NCBI GenBank assembly: GCA_006386115.1
Contig: VFIW01000010.1
Span: 744,001 to 808,000 of the forward strand
Length of the DNA: 64,000 bases
DNA from: Globisporangium splendens
Lineage: Eukaryota; Oomycota; Peronosporomycetes; Pythiales; Pythiaceae
Direction: 5' to 3'
Position 1 is the stretch's first letter, and each line of letters begins with the position of its first letter. Made by a program: the position numbers and the translations under genes. Below are positions 44,507 to 57,077 of the stretch, piece by piece. The notes beneath the pieces are model-generated. The model was given only the letters and a program-made list of their open reading frames with translations, was not told the origin of the DNA and did not search any database.

Positions 44507-45565
44507 TTAAATCCAGTCGCCCTCGCTGTCGTCGCTTTCGTACTCGTCGCTGTCGGTCTCGATGGCATACTCGTCTGCGTAGGATTGTGCCGTCGTCGTC
44601 GCGTACGAATCGTTTGAGGACGCGCGCTTCTCGAGAACACTGCCGTATGCGGCAGGCACCGAGCCGCCGAAGTTCTGTGGCTGTTTGCTTGGTGTGGATG
44701 GCGCGGGTGCCGATGAAATGGAGTGGCGCATGGGCATGCTGGACACCCGTGGCGGTTTTGCAATGGCAGCAGACATCGACATCCGGAACGAGCCTCGAGA
44801 CGCCATCGACTGTCGGATGTTGTTGTCCTCTGCGTTCTTGGCTTCAATCGCTTCGCTCAATATGCACAGCCACTGCTCCATGTCGTCGTGGTTCTTCGCC
44901 GAGACGCGCAGCAGCCGTCCGCGTTCAAATGTGATATCCAGACTGTTTTCTCTCTCGCCATTCACTTCGACGCTCTTCACGTGGCCGTACCCTTTTGCTG
45001 CGCTCCCTGTGTCTGCGGAATCGTAGTACGATAGTGTGTTCCCATGCAGTGTGAAATACCGTCTCTTCCAGTTCTTGATGCGGCTTCCTTCCTTTTTGAG
45101 CCACCCCGAGTGGTGGATCGATCCCGCGTCATCGAGTGGGAGCGAATCGAGGCGATCGAGCAGCTCCAGCTCCTCGTCCACGTCCACGCTGCTGCTGTTG
45201 TTGCTATTGGCTGTTGAGAGCACCGAGTAGCGTCCGTCAGACGCCATGCTCATGCGACTGCCGCCGACCATCATGCCCGTGGTGGCCTCCAGGATCGCCG
45301 CGTACCACGCGCGCGAGCTCTCGGCGCTGTCGGTGTAGAGCTTGAGCACGCGACCACCCTTGCCGTGCACGAGCAGTCCGTTCTGGATGTCGGAGCTGAG
45401 CTCGACCGTGATGACCTGGAAGCTGCCCTTCTCCTTCGTCTTAGGCGAGATGCTCGCCGTGTCGTAGTACGTCAGCTGCTTGCCGCACAGCACCATGAAG
45501 CGCTTCTTCCAGTTGCGCACCAGCGAGCCCTGCTTGAACACCCACCCGCTATGCTGCGCCTCCAT
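44507..45565 (-). CDS. Double PH-domain protein with acidic C-terminal tail
   Basis: An intronless ORF; ATG at 45565 gives 352 aa. PH1 is at about residues 6-95 (SGWVFKQGSLVRNWKKRF) and PH2 at about 152-245 (SGWLKKEGSRIKNWKRRYF), with a Ser-rich, acidic linker between. The PH1 opening is nearly the same as PH1 of the gene at 12839-14101, so the two are paralogues, but this protein has no CaaX box and ends in an acidic tail (DSDEYESDDSEGDWI). Likely a phosphoinositide-responsive adaptor; lipid specificity is not visible. Confidence 0.9.
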   Translation of the reverse strand: MEAQHSGWVFKQGSLVRNWKKRFMVLCGKQLTYYDTASISPKTKEKGSFQVITVELSSDIQNGLLVHGKGGRVLKLYTDSAESSRAWYAAILEATTGMMVGGSRMSMASDGRYSVLSTANSNNSSSVDVDEELELLDRLDSLPLDDAGSIHHSGWLKKEGSRIKNWKRRYFTLHGNTLSYYDSADTGSAAKGYGHVKSVEVNGERENSLDITFERGRLLRVSAKNHDDMEQWLCILSEAIEAKNAEDNNIRQSMASRGSFRMSMSAAIAKPPRVSSMPMRHSISSAPAPSTPSKQPQNFGGSVPAAYGSVLEKRASSNDSYATTTAQSYADEYAIETDSDEYESDDSEGDWI

Positions 45566-45590
45566 CCTCAACGCGTGGTTATATGCTGCT

Positions 45591-45618
45591 GTGTGTGTGT
45601 GTGTTGTGTGTGTGTGTG
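45591..45618. repeat. (GT)n microsatellite upstream of the third PH gene
   Basis: GT repeat with one interruption, 26 bases before the start codon of the PH gene on the opposite strand. Confidence 0.75.
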
Positions 45619-47692
45619 GGTGACGCGCGGAATGTGGGGGCTTCTTTCTATCAGACTGGTTGACTGTATGCGGATGAACCAACCTCCGTGTTTCCTTCCC
45701 ACGCTCCCTCCCATCCGCTCCACTTCACGTACGCTCCGCACTCCATCCCCCGTCCACCTGCAAAAACAAGCATCCATCATGCTTAAAGGAACAGTGCAAG
45801 CAACATCAACAATAAAATGTATTGGATTTGAAAGGTTTATCTTTGGTTTGCACTGCTGAAATACTCAAAGTGGAAAGACAAAACATTACAGGTCATGTGT
45901 TTCCAGGTCCATCCGTCCGCTCACCCTAGCCTCGAGTTGAAATATAACCGTGAACTCATTCCCCAAATGAATTTTTTGTGGAAATCGTGGATTGTCGACT
46001 GGATTTGGGTGGATTGGTGACGCAGAGGTGGTGGGAAAAACCTCGACAACAAAATGAAAGAGAAACACCTCGAGAGAAGCATGTGGCAGAAAACGAGGCG
46101 GGCTAGGGATGGGTACGCTTCTTCATTTTTTGTTGCTGATTTGGTGGACGCGATGTCCACCATTGTACACTGTCCGAGAAAACGGAAAACGAGGGCGTAC
46201 TGCAAGCAGCAAAACATTTGGTACAGAATCACAGAAGCATTCTGTGCCAGTCTCTCACAAGATGTACCCATGAACGAATGTGTGGGACACTGTACTTTTC
46301 AAAGGTGGATGACAGAGCAAATTCAGAAAACGATGCTCCTGATGATGACGACAACACAAGACATGATACAAACCGAGATGCTGCTGAAATGCAGCAAGAG
46401 AAAAACAACAACAACAGCAAAATACAGTGACGGAATGGGCAATGCTCACTGCTCGATGCGAAGTGGAGCCCGTCTTGTCTGTAGTAGTGATCCGATCGAT
46501 CTTCACCGCGCTGAGGTATGGATCCTGGGATAACGTAACAGCTCTTGCTACATTTACCATTTGACTTGGTGGAGAAAAAGAACCCACTGCACCTCTCCAG
46601 CCAATGGCTGGCAGCCATCGAAACTGCACATATACAGAGGTCATGTCACAAGCGAGATGCATGCACATGACGCCGACTCTGCCGGAGCTTTCCTTTAGGC
46701 ATAATCGTGATGGTCGTGACCGTAGTAGATTCGGGTATCGTGTTGCAGCCGGCTCGCTGCTCACACTCCCAGCCATTTTTAGCGTGTGTGCTGCGAAGAC
46801 GAGGTTGCTCACCGCATCGGCAGGCGCGATGACGACAACAGCAAGTATACATATCTGAGTCCACCAAGGCGTATGAGTTGCAAATTGATACAGCTTCCAA
46901 GTTGTTTGGTTCTCACCTGTCTGAGCCAGTGACTTGCAAACTGCCAGAAACACAACGCACATAGAAAGCGCTGTTTTTGTTCCTGAGAGCTGTCCGCTTG
47001 GAAACTAACATAAAAATCACACCTATTTTCTGAGCGCTTTTTCTGTTGTGCAGTGTCCACCGTAGCCTACCTCCTCGATTAACTCCGAACTATTCAAACC
47101 AACCCTACACTCACGTCCTTCCTAAATCCGAGTCAATCCATAAATACAAAAAACGGAAATCGGACTCCTATTCTTCTGAGTCTGATGCACCGGACTACTA
47201 GTGCTGCTAGTGTTGTGACCCACAACATGTGAGTCTCAATCAAATGAGAGTATCGCTCTCGTAAACAGCATATAGGAATCTGCATGTAATCACAACCAGG
47301 TTTGCTTATATTTTCTAAACAACCACAGTCAGGGGAGTCAAACATCTCCAAAACGCACCCCATTTTTCTCCCATTTTTCCGTTTTTGCTTATCTGATTTT
47401 CCCAATCAGTATCAGCGAGGTGGGTGATTCTGAGAATAAGCACCGATTTCACTCTGAAAATATGGCTTTTGCCAGTGAAGGACGGAATTATCAGAGCTGC
47501 AACAAGTCTGAACGCGTGAATTTTAAGCAGGACATTTGCTCATTTCATTGGCGCTTTACTGCTCATTATTTTGCCTGATTTCGAACATTTGACTCCCCCT
47601 ATTATCTGGATCCCTCCACCATAAGTTTTACTATGGACAGGCACAATAATGCATTGTCGACAACCTTTGTAAAACAGATTGGTTGCGATAAA

Positions 47693-47950
47693 ACGTGGTG
47701 ATGGCCGCCTCGAGCGCGTTCACACGTCACACAAACCACCCCGAAGTGCCTGCTGTCGTGCAGTGGTCCCACAAACCAGCCTGAAGTGCATTCCGTCATG
47801 GTGACGTCCGCCGCGAGCGTGCCGCGCCACTCAAACCAGCCCAAACTGCATTCCGTTGTGTCGACAGCCACTGTGAGCGCATCAATGCTTCACGGTCCAA
47901 CCCGCAGTGCCTTCCCTCGTGGTGGTCGCCACCCCGAGCGCGTCTGGACC
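47693..47950. repeat. Degenerate tandem repeat, four units of roughly 40-64 bp
   Basis: The core CAAACCAGCCTGAAGTGCATTC recurs in diverged form starting near 47732, 47772, 47832 and 47897, interleaved with CGAGCGCGT-like and TCGTGGTG-like words. On the minus strand two units encode similar peptides (TECSLGWFEW and TECTSGWFVG, 20 residues apart), but no longer protein frame links all units. Confidence 0.6.
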
Positions 47951-48372
47951 CTTTTGTCGATTTGACTGCGTCGCCCCAGACAAAGCATCATCAGTGTAGA
48001 GGCACATTGAAGTGGATCGTGGACGCTACGAAGGATCGAGAAGCAACTACTTGAGGAGAATGTTGATGTGCTAATCAATCGAATGGGATCAGCAAGAACG
48101 GTAGCAGATGCCAACGGCAAATTTCATTTACCCTCGAAAACGTTCACAATTTGGTGTAGCGAGCCACTTGGAGCGTGAGAAGTGTGGGGGCTCAGAAAAC
48201 AACCGATGGGATATCTACCGTTGAAGCCTGCATTGGTATGATGTAACGAGCCATTTTGCAAGCTCTAATGATGAAGCATTTCAATAAAAGGGAAAAGCTA
48301 GTACTGAGAACCCATTTCCTGTAGATTTGTCTTACGAATTCCGAAGATAAGTGATTATGTGAATGCAATTGT

Positions 48373-50838
48373 CTACTGCGCGAGCACGACGCGCTTGCGG
48401 CGCTTCTTCTCGTTGACCTTGGCTTCGAGCTCCTCCTGCTCGCGCACGGTGATCTTACGTCCAGCCTTCTCCATCCAGCCGCCCGCGCGCGCCTGCCAGT
48501 AGAGCGCGATGTCCTTGGACGCACCGTCCACAGGCACGTTCGACCACTGGCGACGCATTTTCTCGAGATCGTCCTCCGAGTCCGACGAGATGTCGGACCG
48601 ATCTCCCTGCAGCCGCCGACCTTCGCCCATGTTCATGAGCTCATGGTACAAGTCGCGCACGTACTCGGAGTTGGGGCGGCCGTCGTTGCCCTGAGCCGCG
48701 AGTGTGCGCGGCGTGAACAGCTCCGTTAGGTGCTGCAGGATCCACGGCCGGTTGCGCTCCATGAACCGGTGGCGGAACCGCTCCGAGTTGAGCGCCTGGA
48801 GCTCGAGTCACTCGCGCTCGAGGTCTCTTTGTCGACCGGGACCGAGCGCGAGCTTGGCGGCGATGTCGTCGTCCAGCGTACCGTCGAGCTGCTTCTGCTT
48901 CCAGATGCCCAGACGATCGCCGGCGCGGATGCACGCGACCTCGAGGCCATTCAGGAACGGCAGAAGCACGATCAGGACCACGATCGTGATGATGTCGCCA
49001 AACAGACTGTACTCGTACCGCAGGAACACGCTTGTGCCGTACATCGTGAGGAAAATGCCCATGGCGTACAGCGTCACGAGGAAGTAGAACTGCGACGACA
49101 CGCAGAGCAGATCGAGGCTTTGGAACACCGGGTGGATGCTCTCATCCTTGACGCCGTCGCGCATCTGCCACCGGTGGTCGCGCGTCACGAACCGGTGCTT
49201 CTGGTATGATATGTGCTCGTAGATCTTCCAGCCGTGCACCAGCTCGAGCGTATTGAGTTGAAATACGCCCATGACCAGGTTGCTCGGGATGATAAACAGT
49301 GAGAACAGCGCGTAGTAGAGCAGATCCGTTTGCTTGACGCTGTACAGCTCGGGCATCTTGGTGTCTTCGCTGAACACGACCTGGAACATGAGCAGCACGG
49401 GCGTCAGAAACAGCTCGGTGAACACGACGCAGTACCCGGTGACACCCTCAAGCACGGACTCGACACCCGCGGCCTGGTTGTCGATCTTCTCGCACACACG
49501 ATGCCACTCGGCTTCCTCGACTGCCTTCTGCTCGCGCGTGTGGCGTCGTCGCTTGCGGAACTTGCGGAACTTGCGGTGGATCATGAGCTTCCACTTGGGC
49601 CACATGCTCCAGAGATGCCGCAGCAACGGTGCAAAGTACAGCCGCTCCATGAGCAGAAAGCTCAGGTTCACAAAGTAGAACAGCGCGAAGCCGATGAAAT
49701 CGGCCGAGCCCATCGCGATCACCGTCTCGGACAGCGACAGCACGACAACAAACGACATCACCAGCAGCTTCTCGTACAGAAAGTTCTCGATCAGGATCTC
49801 GAGCACGTTGCGCAGTACCTTGAAGAGCACCAGGAACGCGTAAATATTGTTGGTGAACATGGACGAGTACGAGAACTCCCAGACCACGAGCAGCATCGCC
49901 ATGAAGCACAGCGTGAGCAACATCAGATTCGCCTGTTTCCACTTTCAGGGGTCCCAGAACTCGTTCTCCTCAGCCTCTTCCTTCTCGTCTTCGACGTCAA
50001 ACGGATCCAGCGGTGCCGCCACCACCTCCTTGTACGCATTGTCCTCGCACTGCGGGTCCAAGGTCTCGGGAATCATCAGCCTGGCGCCGAGCAGCATCAA
50101 GTACGCACCTGATACCACGAGACTCACACCGATGCGTCCTTTCTTGTACTTTGTGACCCGCTCCTCGGTCAGCGAGATCTGGTCGAGCCAGTCGCCCGCG
50201 ACGCTCTCGAATGACGCAGCGTTTGGATTTGTGAGCGGCGCGCTCGACGTGAACACGTGCCACCAAATGTAGATGGCTGCACACGTGATCGCAACCGGGA
50301 TCACGGCCAGAACGATGTCCAGACATGGCGGGTACGCGATGTTCTTGAGCAGGATCTTCATGCGGAACTTTGGTGGCTTTTTCATCTTTGTGAACAGCCG
50401 ATTGATGATCCACAAGATCATCTACATGGACAAACACATTATGGGGGTCAATTTATTGACAGACAGTGATCAGAGAGTGAGGCATACGCACCCCTTGGAT
50501 GATGCTTAGGATCCCGACGAGAGTGAAAAACACGAGGTACACATCCACAGTGAACTGGAACAGGTTCATGAGCTCAAACCAGTCGAGTGGCTCCCACGAC
50601 ACCTGCAGCAAGTACTCGGAGGACGCCAGGTTCTGCGTCGCCTTGCTGATCGCGCACGGGTAAATCTTCTTCTTCGCCATCTTGGCGATGATGTCCGTCG
50701 AGCGCGGCACGGTGCAAAGCCGCCCAAAGTTGATCTCGGCTGTCACGAGCCGCTTGCGACCGGGACTCATCTGGTAGTATGTCAGGTTCAGATACACCTC
50801 CTGCGGGACAGCGAGCCGCAGTCCGTTGCTACTTCCAA
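48373..50838 (-). pseudogene. Giant gene segment 5: polytopic membrane domain and cytoplasmic tail, with two in-frame TGA codons
   Basis: Exons 50838-50492 and 50421-48373. About 11 hydrophobic helices are visible, for example VYLVFFTLVGILSIIQG, IVLAVIPVAITCAAIYIWW, LLTLCFMAMLLVVWEF, CVVFTELFLTPVLLMF and IITIVVLIVLLPFL. TGA at 49945-49947 splits EFWDP from KWKQANLMLL; TGA at 48808-48810 splits RDLERE from LELQALNSERF. Both frames continue unshifted. Both positions would suit Trp (TGG). The tail is charged and ends KKRRKRVVLAQ. Confidence 0.75.
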
Positions 50839-50929
50839 CTGCGTATCCATATCCACACAACAAAAAGCTAACAGCAAGGTTAGTTCATAAAGTAATGTGT
50901 CTCAGCTCTTAGGTGGAGCAGCAACGTAC

Positions 50930-53900
50930 CTTTGACGGCGATGAGGTTGTCGGTGTCCAAGTACGACTTGAGCACGTCCGTGCGTCCCAGAGCGTGTCGT
51001 CCGCTCCCTGACCAACGAAATCGTCCGCGGACGTCGGGTCTTTGGTCATGTAAAACAGCGTCGTGCCCGTCGGAGCCTCGTACCACCGCACTTTCTCGGT
51101 GCCACCCTCCAGGTTTTCCTCGTAGGTACACGAGAGACTGATGCCTCGTTCCAGCGCTTCAACGACGGTCTTACCTGACGAACTCACGCTCGAGATCGTG
51201 TACTCGATGAGGCATTTGTCGGCATTCGGCACCGTCTTCTTTTCCCACGGATACTGGTTCACCTTGACCGTCTCGTCGTACTTGACAAAGTCGCAATCCG
51301 GATGCGACTCCAGCAACTTCGCGATCCACAAGTGCGAGTCAAAGCCGCGACAGGACGAGAAGAACGGGAAATACGGCAGCGCGACGAACTCGACATCGTC
51401 GAGTTTCTGAGTCCACCACGTGTCCGAGTAGAGCACCGTCGTGAGCTCGTCCTGGACCGAGTACAGACCAAAGTACCCGGTCGGTTGCACAACCGGTTTC
51501 ACCACCGTCGCGTTCGCATCAGTGCCAGAACCATTACCACTGCTACTGCTGTATCCATCTGACGACGCCAATAGGACGCCGAGCGTGTTCTGCAGCTTGT
51601 TCCGCACGAACCCGTGCTTCGACGGCAGCTCGGGGTCGCCAACCATGATATCCGCGATGCGGTCGATAAAAATGCGCGACTCGACGTCGTACTCGTACGT
51701 CAGTGTGCCTGCTATGCGCTGCAGCGACTCGGGCAGGTTAAGCGGAAGTACCAGGTCATTGTACGTGTCCTTATCGATCATGCAGCGATCGTAGAGCGCC
51801 ATCGCCGTATTGTTGTCGCCGCTCGGGTACGTGCATAGCGGCGGGATGCTCTTCAGGTCACACTGGTACTGCGGCGGACACGGCTTGCAGTTCATGTACA
51901 CTGAGATCTGGTAGTGGTCTTTGTACGTGATGTTGCGCGAGAGCAGCGTCGTGTTGATCGTGATCGTCGCGACTTCGAGCGGTTCCAGGAGGATGCTCCC
52001 GATACCCTTGTCCATACCCGAGAGCACCTTGTAGTCCGATCCGTTGCGCAGCCGCGGATGAGACAGCGGGATCGGCGTGAGTCGCTGGAGAATCTCAGAC
52101 CCGGTTTTCGCGCAATCGTAGATATCGTCGGATCCTATGGCCGACGCCGTGCCGTTTGGGCACTGGAACATCTTTGCGCACGCGCACATGTCGAGGCGAA
52201 GGGTGTTTTTTTCGGTCTCGGCTGCGCCAGGCGCAAAGCCGGCCATGTTCGGTGTCTCCTCGCCAAAATGCTCGACCATCGTGATGGCATGGTAGAGATC
52301 GTACAAGTGCGGATCCATGGTTGTTTGATATGCTGGAATCTCGCTCACTTGATCCGCGTACCTGGACATCACGAGGTCTTTGAGCTCAGCGTAGGAACGA
52401 ACCTGCGTCGGTTCGGTCCTGACCACTTGGAACAGCACTCCGCTCTCACTGGTCTGCTGACTCAGGTCGATAACATCTCCGGTTGAAGTCACAAAGCGAC
52501 ACGATTTCGTGGCAACATGCGTCGTTTTCCATCCATACAAGTTCGGGTCATAGATCGTCGGTCTCGCGGTCGACGGCTCGACAGTGCATTTCCAGAGCTG
52601 AAACACGCGGCGCACGACTTTCACCTGCGCGACGCAGTCGCAATCGTTTCGTCGCAGCGCAAGCTCCACATGGTGCCATTTATGATCCCGTGCGCACTTG
52701 AGATCGTGCTCAATGGCGCGGTTCAGCACCACAGACTTCTGGTCACTTTCTCGCGTAACATGGTGGAAAATGGCCTCGAGGTCGTCATCGATGCCGTTGA
52801 AGCAGCGCATGTCGTGAGCCGACACGATGCGGATGTCCCCGTCTGCGATATACTTGGTGTAGTTCATATACAAGAACGGGTTCGCTTCTTCAGCCGTGAG
52901 ACGGCGGCGCAGTGCATCGTTTGCGATCAAGCCCAAGTACGGATTCACGGTCCCCGTGGGGCAAAAGTACCCCGCCGGGCACTTGCTCTGGTCCTTTTGC
53001 GACTCTGATGTGCCTTCCGGACACACTCGCGTCGCTGGACAAAGTTGCGCGAGCTGGCCTCGTGGGGATGCAATATTCAGGTCTGGAGTCGTTCCTGGGC
53101 CACACACGTAGCCTCCAGGACAGTAATGCGCAAACGCCTTCTCCGCCGACGTCTCGATGTCGCACACGTAACCCTCGGGACACGGCTGCGCCTGAGCGAC
53201 AATCTCTTCTGACGAACTCGTGGGCGCAGTCGTTGTCATCGTGGCGCAGAACACATCGGCTTCGCACGTGCCTGGGAACCATTGACCCAGATGGAAGAAG
53301 CCCTGCGTGCAGTTGCGTGCAATGTCGTACATCTGCGAGAGTTGGAGATCGAGCACGAGTGATCCGCGGCCAAAACTATTTGGCGCAGAGCACTGCTCGG
53401 CGTCGCCATAGCCCTGATGCGGTACACCCGTCGCGAGCTCATACATCGGTCCATGAAAATCCGCGAGTCGCTGGTACAGCACCGAACCCCTCGACTGGAA
53501 GTTCTCGTAGCACCGACCATCGCGCGACGGCAGCAAGTGCGGACCGCGGCCAAACTCATCAATCCACGGTTCCAGCAGCACACCGTAGTAGTACGCGTCT
53601 CCTTTGCCGAGGCATTCGGAGATCGACAGGTTCTCAACAAGCGGGACGTACACATGCGGCAGATCGGCGATCGTGCACGGGTACGTGATGCCATCGATGG
53701 GACAGACCATGTCAGGTGCGCACCGGATGCACTCTTCGACGCCGCGGATCTCCCAATTTTTCGACCACGTGCCCTGTGGACATGCCAGACACGAGATGCC
53801 GTCGGCATTGAGACTGCCGCGGTACGAGCCTGGACTGCACACTGTCGCCACAGACGTGCCATCGTTTTCGCACGAAGTACCGGGAGGGCACGGGATGCAC

Positions 53901-54790
53901 GTCGTCGACTCAATTGTCGGCGCATAGTACCCAGGTGCACAATCTGCGGCCGACACGGTACCTTCCAAGGCTGCAAACTTGCCGACATCTGTCGGGATCG
54001 GCGCTGCTGTGCCGCTCGGACATGTGAAACCAGGCGGACACAGCCCCGATCCTTTCGGCGACGACGAACCAAGTTCGCAGTAGAAACCCTCGGTGCAATT
54101 CTGCGCGTACCTGTAGTCGCCCACACGCACTTCATCGGCGACGGCGCCTTTGAGGCAGTACGTACCTGGCTTGCAAGGGTACGGACGCAGTCGCGTATCG
54201 TTTCGGAAACCATCCGACGTGGCAGTGCCCTCGAGGCAGAAAAAGCCCTTCGGACACAGACTATTCGGTGACGCCAGGCCAGTTTTACTGCACACGTACC
54301 CTGCTGGGCACAGCACGGGCATCACACGGTTGAAACCTGGACAAATGAAGCCAACGGGGCAGCTCGTGCAATTCGCTTGCGCCACCATGCCATTGAATGA
54401 TCCTGGTGGACACGAAATGGGTGCATTGAGCCCTTCGCGCGGACAAAATGTACCTGCGGGACACGAGATCCGCGTCCCAAATGGACAGTAAAAGCCAATG
54501 GCGCACTCGCCAAAGCCCGGTGGACTGAGACTGCCTTCCGGACAATACATGCTCTCGAAGCACGGCTGCGGCGTTGAGTAGTTCTTCATCGTCAGCGTGT
54601 TGCCCGCTGTCCCAGGGTGGCAGTGCGTACCCTTCGGACACGGCACTGGACGACGCAACGCGAAACTCGTGGACGAATAATCAAAGTTGGCGTCCTGGAC
54701 CTGGTAGTCGTCGGCATCCGAGAGCCGCGCACAAGCATCGTCCAAGCAAAACCGGCCTCGAATCGGTGCAAACACGGCATCGGCCGCTAA
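50930..54790 (-). pseudogene. Giant gene segment 4: Cys-rich (ephrin-receptor-like) repeats and juxtamembrane ectodomain
   Basis: Many repeats of the form CPPGTSCENDG, CPAGTFCPREG, CPVGFICPGFN, as in GCC2/GCC3 or ephrin-receptor-like Cys-rich modules, cover the first third. A long extracellular stretch with paired Cys follows. Near 50990-51000 the frame ending ADDTLWDA must shift for the conserved end DVLKSYLDTDNLIAVK, which then splices in phase (donor at 50929) to the next exon at 50838. Confidence 0.78.
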
Positions 54791-54806
54791 CGGCATCGGC
54801 CGCTAA
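54775..54806. repeat. 16-bp tandem duplication breaking the giant gene
   Basis: CGGCATCGGCCGCTAA occurs twice back to back at 54775-54790 and 54791-54806. On the minus strand one copy encodes PLAADA in frame with both neighbours; the second copy shifts the frame by one. A simple slippage-type mutation explains it. Confidence 0.9.
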
Positions 54807-57074
54807 CGGCAGCTTCCGCAGCTCCATCCAAAAGCGACTCGGCAGACCGCTCACCTGGAGTCCGAAGTCCGACGTCGCGTTGTTCCAGCACCCACTGCGG
54901 CGCGCACCAATCGATACCTCGCCGCCTAAACGAGAGTCTCCGCGTCGCCGAATCGTCATAGGACGCTCGCCTTCTTTCGCAGGCGCCATGAGGATCCCCG
55001 CCTTGGCCAGCGGCGCACACGTAATGGACGTCGTGGCTGTGCCTTCAAGACAAAAGTGACCTTCTGGACACGGCTGCTCGGCTTCTTCGATGCCAGTGAC
55101 GTCGCAGACAAACCCAGGCGGGCAAATGCGCGGCACATGCATCCCCGTGTGCGGACAATGGTACCCAGCAGGGCACCGCAGGCACGCTGACTGGGCCATT
55201 TGCTGTTGGTATGTGCCTCGAGGACACATTGTGAAGTTCCGATTCCCATGGCCAGGGCAATAGGAACCGCGCGGGCATTTCGCGCTCTTCCCGGACAGTG
55301 CCTCTGGACAATAGTACCCCAATGGACACAACCCGAGAAATTCAAACACCAAGTGGGAACTCGTGAAATCTTTCCCATTGTTCGACACCTCAAACAGAGC
55401 GTGACGACCCGATTTCTTGACGCGATTTGCATCGCGATGACTGTCGTCGTACGCCACCGCGCTCTCCACTCTGCAAAGCAGAAGCTGCGACGTGACGAAC
55501 ATCGCGTTAACCACGTGGAGCCCCAATCGACACATAAGCGACGTCGAATTGATAAAGTTGGTTCCTTTCGCGAATATTGAAAGCGTCGTGACGTCGTACG
55601 CGCGCGGGGGATAGATCGCCGACAAGGTCGCGTCCTGGTAATACAGAAAATTGACGCCACTCAGCGAAAAGTCCTGACGGTTGTTCGATACCTCAAGCGA
55701 CACTAGACGACTCCAGTACTGCGGATAATAATGTGCATCTGGAAACAGGTGCACGCTGCCGTGACTTGGGTCTGGAAACGCATTTCGATGCTCAGAAAGT
55801 GGCACGGATTGAAGCCCTCCACCGTACTTTGGCAGTGGTGGCGTCATGCAGATCATGCGTCTTGGACTCAGGTACTCCCCCGGTGTCACCACGAACCCAA
55901 ATCGACACGCGAGCAACGACGAGTTCACAAACCCGGATCCTTCCACAGTCACAGTCGTCCCAGCAGCAAATGCTGGACCAAACACCGGGTAAATACAACG
56001 AATGCCTTGCTCGACGTAGTAGACAAACGGGAACCCCGTGTCGATGTAGTCCTGGTCGTTCTGCGTCACTTCAAGCGTGAAGACACCCTCAATATAGGGC
56101 GGGGCAACACACTGGATCTCATCAAAACTGATCCAAACCGCCGCCACGGCGACCTGATCAAAGCGGCAACGCGCAATGTCTGTCTTACGGAACGGCCCGC
56201 CATTGAGCGCAACCGAGAAGCTCCCTGTCACTGGCCCCAACGAAGGTGTCACACTGCGAATCACCAGGTCTTCGTCGTACGAGTAGATCTTTTGACTATT
56301 CGTAAAGCTAGCATCACCCATCAAGCCGTAGTTCGACACCTCGACGTACACATCGCCGATCCCGCGCCGTGTGGCTGGAGCCACACACGTCAAGTGGGTC
56401 GAGTTGAGGAACGTCGCTGCCAACACGATATTACGGTTGTCTCCGAAACGGCAGCTTAGACTCGAGGTGTTGGGAAAATTGATACCAACCACGATGATTT
56501 CAGTCTCGCCCTTCAACGGCCCGTGGTTCGGCAGCAACTTGTACACATCTGGGGTCAGTGAGTATCGAAACACGTTGCCGCTAGTGGAGAAATCCTGACC
56601 ATTTGAGGACACTTCGACTGCGACCTGCGCTCCCACGAGACCAGTGCCCTTCCGAAGCTGCTCCACGGACGCACGGACACTGCTTCCAAGCAACAGACTT
56701 GGACTCATCGTCAGCAGAGGAACGCCGCCAAATTCATTCGGGAACGTGACCTGCCATAGATACTCCCGCTGCGGTACGGCGACGAGTTGACTCGCAGCAA
56801 CACCGTCAAAGTTTGGCAGCAGCGACAACTCATGCTCCAGCGTGAGCGCATTCACACTGAACGGCAACTGAGGCGTCTGAGCGCGTTCGCAGTAGTTTCT
56901 CAACGTAAGCTCGGTGCATTGCTCTCCAAACCCAAGCGCAAAGGTGCCAGACAACGGAGTCAACGTGGAAGAGGACTTTGCGATACTGACGACCATGCCG
57001 GCTGGCGCCGTCGACAAAAGCTGGATGGTCATCGTGTCTGACGACGTGCTGACAATGTCACGGAACAGAAAGTG
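54791..57074 (-). pseudogene. Giant gene segment 3: four IPT/TIG domains and start of Cys-rich repeats
   Basis: IPT/TIG-like domains begin near GPLKGETEIIVVG, GPVTGSFSVALNGG, GPAFAAGTTVTVEGSGF and AYDVTTLSIFAKGTNF, each followed by a CRFG or CRLG motif. Then come the first Cys-rich repeats (CPLGYYCPEAL, CPRGSYCPGHG, CPAGYHCPHTG, CPPGFVCDVTG). The frame is destroyed at 54775-54806 by a 16-bp tandem duplication. Confidence 0.78.
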
Positions 57075-57077
57075 CTA

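Larger units (their letters stand above)
45566..48372. other. 2.8-kb region without a supportable gene
   Basis: The first part should hold the promoter of the PH gene. ORFs are short (the longest 235 codons, near 46255-46962 on the minus strand) and show no recognisable residues or splice partners. The right part contains a degenerate tandem repeat (47693-47950). Nothing else identifiable. Confidence 0.5.

Noticed and set aside
46054..46962. ORFs of 159 (+) and 235 (-) codons in the 45.6-48.4 kb gap
   Set aside because: They overlap each other, have no family residues and low-complexity content; I cannot support either as a gene.
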